A stretch of 64,000 bases of DNA from Novosphingobium sp. Gsoil 351 (GCF_009707465.1 NZ_CP046120.1:1827501-1891500); one strand, 5' to 3'; numbered from the stretch's first letter, positions 55,831-64,000 are shown. Numbers and translations are program-made. Notes: generated by a model from the letters alone, not told the origin.

Positions 55831-57270
55831 ATGACCACCACCGAATCCGGCACCGGCCTTCACGGCGAGGACATCGCCGATCCCACCGGCGCCCACGCGC
55901 TGCAGTCTGGCGATCACGCATTCTTCGGCCATCCCAAAGGACTCGGCTACCTGGCGGGTACCGAGCTGTGGGAGCGCTTCAGCTTCTATTCGATGCAATC
56001 GCTGCTGATGCTGTACATGACCAAGTACCTGCTGCTGCCCGAAAATTCGGGCAAGGTGGCCGGGCTGGGCACTTACCGCACCGTGCTTGAGGCGATCTTC
56101 GGGCCGATGACCGACCTTGCGCTCGCGGCGCAGACTTTCGGACTCTATTCGGGGCTGATCCTGGTGACGCCGCTGGCGGGCGCCTATCTCGGCGACCGCG
56201 TGCTGGGACGGACCAAGACCGTCACGATGGGGGCGCTGCTGATGAGCGCGGGCCACCTGACGATGGCCAGCGAGCAGGCTTTCCTGCTTGCGCTGGCCCT
56301 GCTGATCGCGGGTGGCGGCCTGTTCATCAGCAACCTGGTTTCGCAGATCGGGGGATTATACGCGCCCGAGGACACACGCCGCACCCGCGCTTTCGGGATC
56401 TATCTGATGGCGCTCAACGTCGGGGCGCTGGCCGCGCCGCTGATCGCGGGGACGCTGGGCGAGAAGGTCGGCTGGCATTGGGGCTTCGGCGCGGCGGGAA
56501 TCGGGATGCTGTGCGGGCTGGCGACATACCTTGCCGGTCGCCGTCACTTCCCGCCCGATCTGATCGCACGCGGCGAGAAGTCAGCGCCTTTGACGCGCGG
56601 CCAGTGGACTTCGGTCGGCGCGATTGTGCTGCTGCTGGTGCCCAAGATATTCTTCTTCGCCGCCGCGCAGCAGGCCTACGGAATCATGGTGGTCTGGGCC
56701 GACACCGCAGTCGACCGAACGGTCGGAGGATGGGAGCTTCCGGTCACCTGGGTGCTCACCGCGGACGGCATCCTGACCATCGTCGGCGTGATCTTCGCCA
56801 ACTGGGCCTGGACCCGGCTGGCCGCGCGGGGCCGCGAGCCGAGCGACATTCGCAAGGTCGGGATCGCCAATGTGATGGTAGCCGCCTCGTTCGTCGGGAT
56901 CGCCCTTCTTTCGACGCTGGCCAAAGTGCCGATGATCGGCTGGCTGGCGTTCTACCTGGTGCTCGACTTCTCCTACGCCTGGAACGACCCGCCTTCAAAG
57001 GCGCTGATCGCACGCTATGCGCCGCGCTCGGTCAACGGCACGATGTTCGCGATCTCGAGCCTGTCGGGCGCGCTGGGCTTCTTCCTGCTAGGCTATCTCG
57101 GACGATTTTACGAGCCGCTGGGTGCACCCGCCTATTTCCTCCTCACGGCCACATTGCCCGTTGCCGGGGCGATCATGCTGATCGCTTTCGCCAAGCCTTT
57201 GGAGAGGTTACTCGCCGCGGGCGACGGCGACGGGGTGCACGCGTTCAAGGCCGAACCGCTGCCGGCTTAA
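55831..57270 (+). CDS. POT family peptide MFS transporter
   Basis: A 479-residue proton-coupled oligopeptide transporter (PTR/POT) of 12-14 helices. The family motif near the start is ELWERFSFYSMQSLLMLYM (fragment ExxERFxYY-like: ERFSFYS), followed by YLGDRVLGRTKTV, the typical loop 2-3 motif. GTMFAISSLSGALGFFLLGYLG lies in the C-terminal half. It imports di- and tripeptides. ATG at 55831; upstream frame extensions overlap rpoN shadow sequence. Confidence 0.92.
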   Translation: MTTTESGTGLHGEDIADPTGAHALQSGDHAFFGHPKGLGYLAGTELWERFSFYSMQSLLMLYMTKYLLLPENSGKVAGLGTYRTVLEAIFGPMTDLALAAQTFGLYSGLILVTPLAGAYLGDRVLGRTKTVTMGALLMSAGHLTMASEQAFLLALALLIAGGGLFISNLVSQIGGLYAPEDTRRTRAFGIYLMALNVGALAAPLIAGTLGEKVGWHWGFGAAGIGMLCGLATYLAGRRHFPPDLIARGEKSAPLTRGQWTSVGAIVLLLVPKIFFFAAAQQAYGIMVVWADTAVDRTVGGWELPVTWVLTADGILTIVGVIFANWAWTRLAARGREPSDIRKVGIANVMVAASFVGIALLSTLAKVPMIGWLAFYLVLDFSYAWNDPPSKALIARYAPRSVNGTMFAISSLSGALGFFLLGYLGRFYEPLGAPAYFLLTATLPVAGAIMLIAFAKPLERLLAAGDGDGVHAFKAEPLPA

Positions 57271-57313
57271 GGCCACGGGTGGCGCAATCGCGACAAGTCG
57301 CGGAACCGTGCGG

Positions 57314-57339
57314 GGAACGGAATCGTACCGATTGCCGTT
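57314..57339 (+). promoter_or_regulatory. EcfG (sigma-ecfG) general stress promoter
   Basis: GGAAC at 57314-57318 and CGTT at 57336-57339 are separated by exactly 17 bases, matching the alphaproteobacterial general-stress consensus GGAAC-N16/17-CGTT. It lies about 100 bases upstream of the glycine-zipper lipoprotein gene and points towards it. The L,D-transpeptidase gene directly follows that gene and is likely read from the same promoter. Confidence 0.7.
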
Positions 57340-57442
57340 ACCCCACCACGAAGGCCACGAGTCTTTCGGGTTGCACCGTGTTTCGATGTTCCGGGAATCT
57401 CGCCGCTTTCGCGCTCCTATCAGGGACTTGCGGAGAAGCATC

Positions 57443-58018
57443 ATGCACAAGACAGCACTCATTCTATTCGGCGCCACCGCACTTTCGCTCGGCGGCTGCA
57501 CCTCGATGAATCACGACAGCACGCTCGCCAGCGCAGGCACCGGGGCGGCGATCGGCGCTGCTGCAGGCGCGGGCGTCGGCGCGGTGGTCGGCGGCCTCAG
57601 CCCGATCGAAGGCGCGGTGATCGGCGCCGCGGTCGGCGGTATCGGCGGCGCGATCTGGGCCGATCGCAACAACGATGGCTATGCCGACGGCTATGTCCAG
57701 AACGGCCAGTACTACGAAGGGCGCCCGACCTATGCCGCGGCTGCCCCGCAGTGCAAATCGGTGCTCGGCGGCGCGGCGACCGGAGCCGGCGTCGGCGCGG
57801 TCGGCGGCGCGGGCGCGGGTGCGCTGATCGGAGGCATCAACCCGCTTGAAGGCGCACTGATCGGCGCAGCGGTCGGCGGTCTCGCCGGGGCGATCTGGAC
57901 CGATCACAACAACGACGGCTGCGTCGACGGCTACACCCGCGAAGGCCAGTACTACGAAGGTGGCCCCGTGATTCAGCCGGTATCGAGCACTCCGGTGCGC
58001 ACCGGCGAGCGCGGCTGA
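57443..58018 (+). CDS. Lipoprotein with two tandem glycine-zipper modules
   Basis: A 191-residue lipoprotein (signal ending LSLGGCTS, lipobox LGGC) whose mature part is an internal duplication of about 65 residues. Copy 1: GAAAGAGVGAVVGGLSPIEG...DRNNDGYADGYVQNGQYYEG. Copy 2: GAGVGAVGGAGAGALIGGIN...DHNNDGCVDGYTREGQYYEG. Each has a glycine-zipper of GxxxG steps, thought to pack into or across membranes, and an NNDG-DGY motif that could bind Ca2+. ATG at 57443. Its stop abuts the L,D-transpeptidase ATG, and an EcfG promoter precedes it. Confidence 0.85.
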   Translation: MHKTALILFGATALSLGGCTSMNHDSTLASAGTGAAIGAAAGAGVGAVVGGLSPIEGAVIGAAVGGIGGAIWADRNNDGYADGYVQNGQYYEGRPTYAAAAPQCKSVLGGAATGAGVGAVGGAGAGALIGGINPLEGALIGAAVGGLAGAIWTDHNNDGCVDGYTREGQYYEGGPVIQPVSSTPVRTGERG

Positions 58019-59387
58019 ATGCGCAACCGACCCACGGCGGAGCGGCAAAGCCGTTCCGCCGGGTTTGTCCTAATTGCGGTTACGGCGGCGGCGGCAGCGA
58101 TGCTGGCGCCGTCGCTCGCGCATGCCGAGCTGCCGCCGCAGCAGATGATGGCGGCGCTCGACGCCAATACCAAGCTCGATCCCACGCTGCGCGGGTTTTA
58201 CATCGCGCGCGGCTATCGCCCGCTGTGGATCGAGGGCGACGCGCCGAACCAGGCGGCCGAGGCGCTCTACAAACTGGTCGCGACCGCGCAGTTCGACGGA
58301 CTGAGCCGCAAGGCGCTCCAGGCCGATCGCCTTCGCGGCTATCTCAAGCGCGCGCGCCGCGGCGACGCCGACGATCTGGCCAAGGCCGAACTGGCTTTCT
58401 CCAAGACCTTCGCCGCCTACGTCCAGGGCACCCGGGCCACCCGCGATGCCGGGATGAGCTATCAGAGCAACCTGCTGGCGCCGATCGTGCCCAGCGCCAA
58501 CGCCGCGCTGACCGCGGCCGCCGAAGCGCCTTCGCTCGAACGCTATGTCGACGACATGGCGTGGATGCACCCGTTCTACAACAATCTGCGCGATGCGCTG
58601 GCGGCCCGCGAACTGGGAGAGGGCGATACAGAACTGGTCCAGCTCAACCTCGAACGCGCGCGCGCGATCCCGGCAAACCCGGCGGCGCGCTATGTTCTGG
58701 TCGATGCCGCCGGGGCGCGCCTGTACATGTTCGAGAACGGCAAGATCGTCGATTCTGATGAAGGTGGTGGTGGGCAAGCCGAGCGAGCCGACCCCGATGA
58801 TCGCCGGTCTGATCAGCAACGCGGTGCTCAACCCGTACTGGAACGTGCCGCCCGATCTGGTCAGCAGCCGGATCGCGTGGAACGTCAACAAGAACGGCCT
58901 GGGCTATCTGAAATCAAAGGGTTATCAGGCGCTCAGCGACTTTTCGAACAAGCCCAAGGTGCTCAACCCCGCCAAGATCGATTGGAAGGCGGTCGAGGCC
59001 GGCACCAAAGAGCTGCGCGTGCGGCAGCTTCCGGGCAAGAGCAATTTCATGGGCAAGGTGAAATTCAACTTCCCCAATAGCCAGGGCATCTATCTCCACG
59101 ACACTCCGGACAAGGCGCTGCTCAAGGAAGAGGTTCGCTTCGCCAGCTCGGGCTGCGTGCGTCTCGAAGACGCGCCACGGCTGGGCAAGTGGTTGTTCGG
59201 CAAGATGCCGCAGGCGAAGAAAGGGGGGGTCGAGCAGGTCGTGCCTCTCGAGCAGCCGGTGCCCGTCTACATCACCTACCTCACCGCCGCGCCCGACGAC
59301 GGGCGGATCGTCTTCCGTGACGACCTCTACGGCCGCGACGCGCCGCAGATGGCGGAACTGGGAAGGGACGCACGGCGGAGCCGGTAA
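58019..59387 (+). pseudogene. L,D-transpeptidase (YkuD), split by a frameshift
   Basis: The first frame (from ATG 58019) has a signal peptide (AAAMLAPSLAHAELPP) and an N-terminal domain, with the long peptidoglycan-binding-like segment; it breaks near 58755 after GKIVDS. Removing one base (GATTCTGATGAAG to GATTCGATGAAG) joins MKVVVGKPSEPTPM and the second frame (to 59387), which carries the YkuD catalytic His/Cys: YLHDTPDKALL and ASSGCVRLEDA. It makes 3-3 peptidoglycan cross-links or attaches lipoproteins. A single inserted T is more likely a sequencing error than inactivation. Restored product about 455 aa. Confidence 0.9.
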
Positions 59388-59444
59388 TCTGGCGGCACCG
59401 GTATCCCCTCATGTCGAGGGAAGACGAAACATCGCAAGTGAGCC

Positions 59445-60293
59445 CTAAACCGGCCGCTCCTCCAGCATCGCACCGATCATCGCTTGCAAGCCCTCGTCGT
59501 AGTGCGCCAGCACCTGGTGGTCGGTGGCGGTATCGTAGTGGCTGATCAGTTCGCGGCCGTTCCACCAGTGGAGCGCGTAGGCGGGCGGATCGGCCACGAT
59601 CAACGGGCGGCCATCGGCCACCGCGGGGTCGATCGGCTTGAGCTCGAGCGCCACCGGCGGCGCAGTCGAGGGGCAGGTCGCGACGACAACGTCTTCCCAG
59701 CGGGTCACGATCGCGCGGTGGATGTGGCCGCAGACCAGCCCGATCACGTTGTCGCGACCGCGCAGGCAATCGGCCAGGCGGTGCACCCACGGCTCGGCCG
59801 GATCGGTGTTCATCCACGCGATCCCTACCTCGACCGGTGGATGATGCTGGACGATCAGCGTCGGGCGATCCGGCGCCGCATCCAGCGTCTGGCGCAGCCA
59901 TGCGGCGCGCGCGTCGCAAAACGCTCCGCCGTGGCGGCCTTCCTCGAGCGTATCGATCACCACCAGCCGCACTGGGCCGTCATCAATGGTGTATTGCAGG
60001 AAACCGTCGGTCAGCGGGGCTTCGGGAAACACCTCGGCGAAGTTGTGCCGTACGTCGTGGTTGCCCAGCGCGTAGTGGACCGGGAATGGCAGCTCCGCGA
60101 ACGCCTCGCGCAAGCGGCGATAGCTGGCGACGTCACCGCGATCGACGAGGTCGCCCGTCGCCAGCATCAGGTCGGGCGGCGGGTCGAGCGCGGTCAGCGC
60201 CGCGAGCGTCGCGTCCAGCCGCTGGCGATTGAATTCGCCCGGCGAGTCCGGCTCGAAGCCGAGATGGATATCGGTAATCTGTGCGACCAGCAT
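59445..60293 (-). CDS. Class III cyclic-nucleotide phosphodiesterase-type metallophosphoesterase
   Basis: A 282-residue dimetal phosphoesterase of the CpdA/Icc group. The five metal-binding blocks are visible: DIHLGF, ATGDLVDRGD, LGNHDVRH, VQHHPPVE and CGHIHRAI. CpdA hydrolyses 3',5'-cAMP in other proteobacteria; other group members act on other phosphodiesters. It is the last gene of a minus-strand run whose first visible gene encodes a protein with part of a cNMP-binding domain, 29 bases downstream of the FHA-decahaem gene. That proximity supports cyclic-nucleotide turnover but does not prove it. Confidence 0.88.
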   Translation of the reverse strand: MLVAQITDIHLGFEPDSPGEFNRQRLDATLAALTALDPPPDLMLATGDLVDRGDVASYRRLREAFAELPFPVHYALGNHDVRHNFAEVFPEAPLTDGFLQYTIDDGPVRLVVIDTLEEGRHGGAFCDARAAWLRQTLDAAPDRPTLIVQHHPPVEVGIAWMNTDPAEPWVHRLADCLRGRDNVIGLVCGHIHRAIVTRWEDVVVATCPSTAPPVALELKPIDPAVADGRPLIVADPPAYALHWWNGRELISHYDTATDHQVLAHYDEGLQAMIGAMLEERPV

Positions 60294-60322
60294 TTCATTG
60301 TTCTTTTAGCGGGACGAACCCC

Positions 60323-62215
60323 TCACCGCGAGGAGGACGCGGCAGCGCCCCCGTTGCGGCGGCGGTCGTAGGAAGCCCGCCGCGATGCGGGCAACCTGGT
60401 CAACCACGGAGCTTTCTCGTCGAGGTGGTAGTCGTGGCACATCGCGCAGCTCGAATCGACCGCCTGCTTGACGTGACTGGAAGCCAGCTTGGCGCCGGTT
60501 CCGCCGACGTGGCAGGTGCGGCAGCCGCCCTCGCCGTCGAGTCCGGGGACGAGCAGGTCGGTGGCGTCGTTGCTGGTCTTGGCCTTCACATGGCAATCGA
60601 CGCAATCAAACTTGGTGTGCTTGGCGTGGGTGAACCAGCCCTTGTGGTAATAGCGCTGGGTCTGGACCACGTTCTGGACGTTGTAGCCCGCGGTGGCCGC
60701 GCTGCCATTGCGGGTGATGTTGTGGCAGTCGAAGCAGGCGCCGCCCTTGTTGAACAGCATGTTGATCGCCTGGCCCGCTTCGGTCGGATAGAACCGCACC
60801 GCGCGGGCATAGTCGCTCGCCGTCTCGGCCGCGGCGCGGTCGCCAGGCACACGGCGGCTCATGCTGTCGAGGTTGATCGGACGCGGCGGCGCGCCCGCGG
60901 CGAAGAAGCCGCGCAAGTCGGCCACCACCTGTTCGGGTTCGCCATGGCGCAGCGTGCGGAAGGTGCCGCCAACCTTGTCGAACGTCAGGCTGTGACAGGT
61001 CTGGCAGGCCTCCTCCATCACCACCGGCTTGTACCAGACCCCGCTGGGATCGGACTGGTGGCAGTTCTCGCAATTGAGCCCTTCCTGATCGGGAAATTCG
61101 TTGGGGCGGCGGCGGACCATCTGGGCGACGCCGTTGACCGTCGAGAGATGCTGGGCGTGGGTGAACTTGACGCCCGAGAATTCCTTGGCGGTGGGCGACC
61201 AGGCGATTTGCTTGGTCATCGGGTTCATCGCGTTGCTGGGATCGACCACCACCGTCGGCATCAGCTGCGGATGCGAAGTGCCGAAGTCGGCGGCGTCGGG
61301 CAGGCGGGTGTCGGGCAAGCGCGTTTTCAATCCGGCATGGCAATCGGTGCAGAACTTCTGCTCGGTCGGAGCCATATCACCCGCACCCTCGTGCTCGGTG
61401 TGACATTCCACACAGCGCCCCGCGGGCTTGTTGAAGGTCGTCGCCACCGCGCGCTGGAACGCGGCGAAACCGCCGGGCGCGCCGCGTGCCTGGATCAGAC
61501 GGCCGGTGTCCTTGATGTGATCGTGGACCTTGGTGTGGCAGGTCTGGCAGGCGTTGTCGCGAACCGCGACGAACGGCTTGACGTGGCATGCCTGGCAATC
61601 GTTCTCGAGCGATGCGTGCGCCTTGCTGAGCTTACCCGATTCCCAGCTCTTGTCGGCGTGATAGCCGGCGGGACGTTCGGCATTCTTCTTGAGGGCGAGA
61701 TCGCTGTAGCTGGCGTAGCTCCAGATCGGCCAGGCAAGGAACGCCAGCAGGACCATCGCAGCGAACGCCCAAGCGCTCATCCGCTTGCTAGGGACCAGGC
61801 CCTTGAGCGTGTAAGCCTCGTTGGTCTCGGGATCGGAGTTGGAGTGCGAGACCGGTGTCTCGCGGCGCACGGTGAAGCTGGGAAAGCGGATGCCGCTGAA
61901 CTTGCTCTCGTACAGTCCGACCTTGATCCGGTGGCTGCCGAACTTGAGCTCGGAGCCGAGCGTGACGTCGATCTCCTTGCGCTGGACCGACTGGCCATCG
62001 ACCTCGAACGGTTGGCCGTTGAGGCTCTCGACCTCGATGTGGCTCTCGTCGAGCTGGGTGACCAGCGCATGCTCGGGATCGACACCGAGATCGGGCAGGT
62101 GGAGGCCGCAACTGCTGTCGCGGCCGATTTTCATTTCATCGCCGTCGACCCGCTTGGCGCGCTCGAGCTCGCCCCCGCTGGCTTTCAGGGCAATTTGGCG
62201 GACAAGAAAGCTCAT
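60323..62215 (-). CDS. FHA domain - membrane helix - decahaem cytochrome c
   Basis: A 630-residue protein joining two worlds. Residues about 22-105 form an FHA domain (KIGRDSS at 29-35, PEHA at 47-50, a final beta pair ending HRIKVGLY), a reader of phospho-threonine. A single helix at about 146-166 (MSAWAFAAMVLLAFLAWPIW) would place it in the cytosol and the rest outside. Residues 195-605 contain ten CxxCH haem-attachment sites (at 207, 223, 268, 289, 382, 404, 494, 538, 565 and 590). FHA plus decahaem is not an architecture that I know. It is spaced 7 bases from the cytochrome b-like gene, and a role as the outer end of an electron chain is an inference. Confidence 0.9.
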   Translation of the reverse strand: MSFLVRQIALKASGGELERAKRVDGDEMKIGRDSSCGLHLPDLGVDPEHALVTQLDESHIEVESLNGQPFEVDGQSVQRKEIDVTLGSELKFGSHRIKVGLYESKFSGIRFPSFTVRRETPVSHSNSDPETNEAYTLKGLVPSKRMSAWAFAAMVLLAFLAWPIWSYASYSDLALKKNAERPAGYHADKSWESGKLSKAHASLENDCQACHVKPFVAVRDNACQTCHTKVHDHIKDTGRLIQARGAPGGFAAFQRAVATTFNKPAGRCVECHTEHEGAGDMAPTEQKFCTDCHAGLKTRLPDTRLPDAADFGTSHPQLMPTVVVDPSNAMNPMTKQIAWSPTAKEFSGVKFTHAQHLSTVNGVAQMVRRRPNEFPDQEGLNCENCHQSDPSGVWYKPVVMEEACQTCHSLTFDKVGGTFRTLRHGEPEQVVADLRGFFAAGAPPRPINLDSMSRRVPGDRAAAETASDYARAVRFYPTEAGQAINMLFNKGGACFDCHNITRNGSAATAGYNVQNVVQTQRYYHKGWFTHAKHTKFDCVDCHVKAKTSNDATDLLVPGLDGEGGCRTCHVGGTGAKLASSHVKQAVDSSCAMCHDYHLDEKAPWLTRLPASRRASYDRRRNGGAAASSSR

Positions 62216-62222
62216 GCGCCGC

Positions 62223-63185
62223 TCACCAGTAGAAGAACACGCTGATCACGTGCGCGGTCAGCGCGGCGATCAGGGCGAAGGTTGCCGGGACGTGGATGTA
62301 GAGCCAGGCCTGGAGCCAGCTCTTGAGCTGGAGATGCCTTCGCAGCTTCGCGAGCAGCGCCTCCTTCTTGGTCAGCAGCGTCTCGACGCGTTCGAACGGG
62401 TCGTCGTCGGTTCGCGGGCGGAAGTTGCGCAGCCTGCGCAGCTCGGTCATCGCGATGCGGGTCAGATCGCCCGGATAGCTGTTGCGCGCGCGCTGCCAAA
62501 ACGACCCCGCGAACACGTCCTCGCCCAGGCACTTTTCGACGATTGCGGCAGCCTCGGGATCGAGCGGCTGCGCCGAATCGTGGATCTGGCGGTCGAGCTG
62601 CTTCATCTGCTCGATCATCACCTTCTCGGTGATCGCGCCATCCTCGTCATAACGGTTTTGCGAAAGCGCCTTTGGCAGCGTCGCGTAGACATAGATCCCG
62701 AACAGTCCGGACAGGATCACGATCATCATAAGCGACCATGCCAGGGTGTGGACGTTCCAGCCGAGCTGGAAGCCGGTGTGGAGCGTCGCGATCACGATCA
62801 GACTGAGTCCGAGATAGACGTGCGCGCTGGTCCAGGCCTTCAGGCTCCACCGCCCCGGAGTCATCGCCCGCTTCCGCACGCCCAGCAGCGTCAGCCACAG
62901 GATCAGTCCGAAGCCGATGGTGCCCAAGGTATAGCCATACCACGACCCGCCGTTGTGACGTGGCTGGATGTCGATCAGGAAATAGGTCGCGAAGCAGATC
63001 ACGCAGATGGCGATCGCGGTCTTCCACCAGCGGCCGTTGCCGTAAGTGAGGAAGCTTTCGTGGCTGGTGACCTTGTCGCGGCGGACCCGCGGAGCCTTCG
63101 TCGGCTTGACCGTCGAGGTCGAGGCTTTGGTCGTCGCCGCGGTCTCGAAATCGCCTTGGTCGGGGTTATGCGGGATGGTCGCCAT
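62223..63185 (-). CDS. Five-helix membrane cytochrome b-like protein
   Basis: A 320-residue protein with a Thr/Lys-rich N-terminal tail (residues 1-50, KPTKAPRVRRDKVT) and five membrane helices: KTAIAICVICFATYFLI, TLGTIGFGLILWLTLLG, VYLGLSLIVIATLHTGF, LMMIVILSGLFGIYVYA and the C-terminal TFALIAALTAHVISVFF. His residues in AHVYLGL, ATLHTGFQ, NVHTLAW, YIHVPAT and TAHVIS lie at helix ends and could hold haem b, as in NapC/Fdn-type or ferric-reductase-like subunits. A cytosolic coiled region (MIEQMKQLDRQIHD) lies between helices 4 and 5. Start ATG at 63185 overlaps the upstream stop (ATGA). No exact family is recognised. Confidence 0.82.
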   Translation of the reverse strand: MATIPHNPDQGDFETAATTKASTSTVKPTKAPRVRRDKVTSHESFLTYGNGRWWKTAIAICVICFATYFLIDIQPRHNGGSWYGYTLGTIGFGLILWLTLLGVRKRAMTPGRWSLKAWTSAHVYLGLSLIVIATLHTGFQLGWNVHTLAWSLMMIVILSGLFGIYVYATLPKALSQNRYDEDGAITEKVMIEQMKQLDRQIHDSAQPLDPEAAAIVEKCLGEDVFAGSFWQRARNSYPGDLTRIAMTELRRLRNFRPRTDDDPFERVETLLTKKEALLAKLRRHLQLKSWLQAWLYIHVPATFALIAALTAHVISVFFYW

Positions 63186-64000
63186 CAGGCGCTCTCCTGT
63201 TCCAGACGGGCGACGGTTAGGAACTCGTCGGGAGCGATGCGGATCGCGGCGCCGGTCGGGCAGGCGCGCACGCAAGCCGGACCGCCGTCGATGCCGGCGC
63301 ACATGTCGCACTTGATTGCCTTCTTGCGATCGAGCGATTCGTCGATCGCCGGGTCGCCGGTGTATTTCATGTTCTTCTTGGACCACTTGTACGGCGGCTC
63401 GCCCGGTCCGGGACCGCTGCCGAAGAGCAGCCAATTGAGAAGGCTCGGCTTCTTGGGCGGAACCTTGTCCATGCGGATCACCCCGTAGGGGCAGTTGCGC
63501 TGGCAGTTGCCGCAGCCGATGCAGGTGTCGTTTATGAACACTTCGCCGTCGGGGCCACGGTGAATGGCGTTGGGCGGGCAGTCGGCCATGCAGTGCGGGT
63601 GCTCGCAGTGGCGGCACGAAGTCGGCACGTGTAGGTTGGCGAACGTTTTACCTGCCTCGCGATCGAGACGGCTCAATCCCTCGTGGCTATCGGCGCAGGC
63701 CTTTTCGCAATTGTCGCAGCCGACGCACAGCGTTTCGTCGATCAGCAGCACGTCGGTCGCCTCGCCCAGTCCCTGCGCGACGAGGAACGCGGCCTGTTCG
63801 GAATAGAGATCGACCACGCTCGAGATCGAGTCCTTTTTCGATTCGATCAGCGCGTTGGTCTGGCGCCGCAATTCCATGTCCTTGCGCGCGCGCTCGAGCA
63901 GCGCGGGCTTTCCCGCGAGCACCGCCTCGAACTTCTCGCCATCGATCTTGATGACCTCGGACTTGACCGCGGCACGCACGCTGGCGGTGCGCTGCCCGCC
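63185..64000 (-). CDS. Partial: cyclic-nucleotide-binding domain plus four-cluster ferredoxin protein
   Basis: Only the C-terminal 271 residues are inside the window; the start is beyond 64000. The first visible residues GGQRTASVRAAVKSEV are the end of a cNMP-binding domain: the R-T-A-S-V pattern matches the phosphate-binding cassette, and DGEKFEAVLAGKPAL continues it. Then come four [4Fe-4S] motifs: CVGCDNCEKAC, CRHCEHPHCMADC, CIGCGNCQRNC and CDMCAG...CVRAC (16 cysteines), the plan of DmsB/NrfC/HybA electron-transfer subunits. A cNMP-gated ferredoxin is unusual. It is the first visible gene of the redox operon. Confidence 0.88.
   Translation of the reverse strand, partial: GGQRTASVRAAVKSEVIKIDGEKFEAVLAGKPALLERARKDMELRRQTNALIESKKDSISSVVDLYSEQAAFLVAQGLGEATDVLLIDETLCVGCDNCEKACADSHEGLSRLDREAGKTFANLHVPTSCRHCEHPHCMADCPPNAIHRGPDGEVFINDTCIGCGNCQRNCPYGVIRMDKVPPKKPSLLNWLLFGSGPGPGEPPYKWSKKNMKYTGDPAIDESLDRKKAIKCDMCAGIDGGPACVRACPTGAAIRIAPDEFLTVARLEQESA

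Noticed and set aside
60281..62245. 654-codon plus-strand frame opposite the FHA-decahaem gene
   Set aside because: The minus strand has ten CxxCH motifs and an FHA domain; the plus frame has neither domain nor start signal.

Overview
The window is GC-rich chromosomal DNA of an alphaproteobacterium, almost certainly of the order Sphingomonadales. The strongest markers are a sphingolipid locus (serine palmitoyltransferase plus its dedicated acyl carrier protein), Usg, DUF4167, DUF3572 and DUF1674 proteins, a DivK regulator, a CIRCE-controlled groESL operon and a general-stress (EcfG-type) promoter. Apart from the first 1.5 kb, which is a degraded accessory stretch lying at the 3' end of a tRNA-Lys gene, the window reads as ordinary conserved chromosome.

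Layout. 1-1.5 kb: accessory remnant with a broken hypothetical gene, then tRNA-Lys. 1.6-9.4 kb: folK-aguB, msrA, rsmB, the SDHAF4-like DUF1674 gene, groES-groEL, a VOC protein and a MATE exporter. 9.6-12.2 kb: usg, the spt-acp sphingolipid pair and a divergent Pycsar-effector-like membrane protein. 12.2-16.3 kb: divK, DUF3572, HAD, RidA, glycerophosphodiesterase, a FemAB-like acyltransferase and a Sel1 protein. 16.6-22.5 kb: a DksA-type regulator, PilZ, a solute-binding lipoprotein, DUF4112, Kup and an exported methyltransferase. 22.5-25.7 kb: an APH-type kinase / acyl-CoA dehydrogenase / GNAT operon. 25.8-34.1 kb: a class A beta-lactamase-like hydrolase, polA, a histidine kinase and a Cdc48-type ATPase. 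34.2-39.8 kb: a candidate sRNA, then HAD, scoA, a lipoprotein, scoB, nitronate monooxygenase and a diiron protein. 39.8-47.9 kb: an informational block on the minus strand (hisS, prfA, prmC, DUF4167, lnt, metK, lysozyme). 48-59.4 kb: an M61 peptidase, ppa, pmbA, lptB-rpoN, a peptide transporter, a glycine-zipper lipoprotein and an L,D-transpeptidase. 59.4-64 kb: a redox cluster on the minus strand.

The most unusual locus is the last one. A protein carrying the end of a cyclic-nucleotide-binding domain and four [4Fe-4S] motifs (cut by the window edge), a five-helix membrane cytochrome b-like protein, and a single polypeptide with an FHA domain, one membrane helix and ten CxxCH haem sites are packed head to tail. 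A cAMP-type phosphodiesterase follows 29 bp downstream. I infer a trans-membrane electron conduit under second-messenger and phospho-threonine control. I know of no characterised system with this make-up.

A caution for any user: at least seven loci contain single-base indels that split conserved genes, including genes expected to be essential or important (hisS, rpoN, cdc48-like, an L,D-transpeptidase, a MATE exporter, an APH-type kinase). In each case a one-base change restores the family's expected sequence, and two of the indels lie in homopolymer runs. Sequencing or assembly error is more likely than real gene loss, so these genes are probably functional in the organism.
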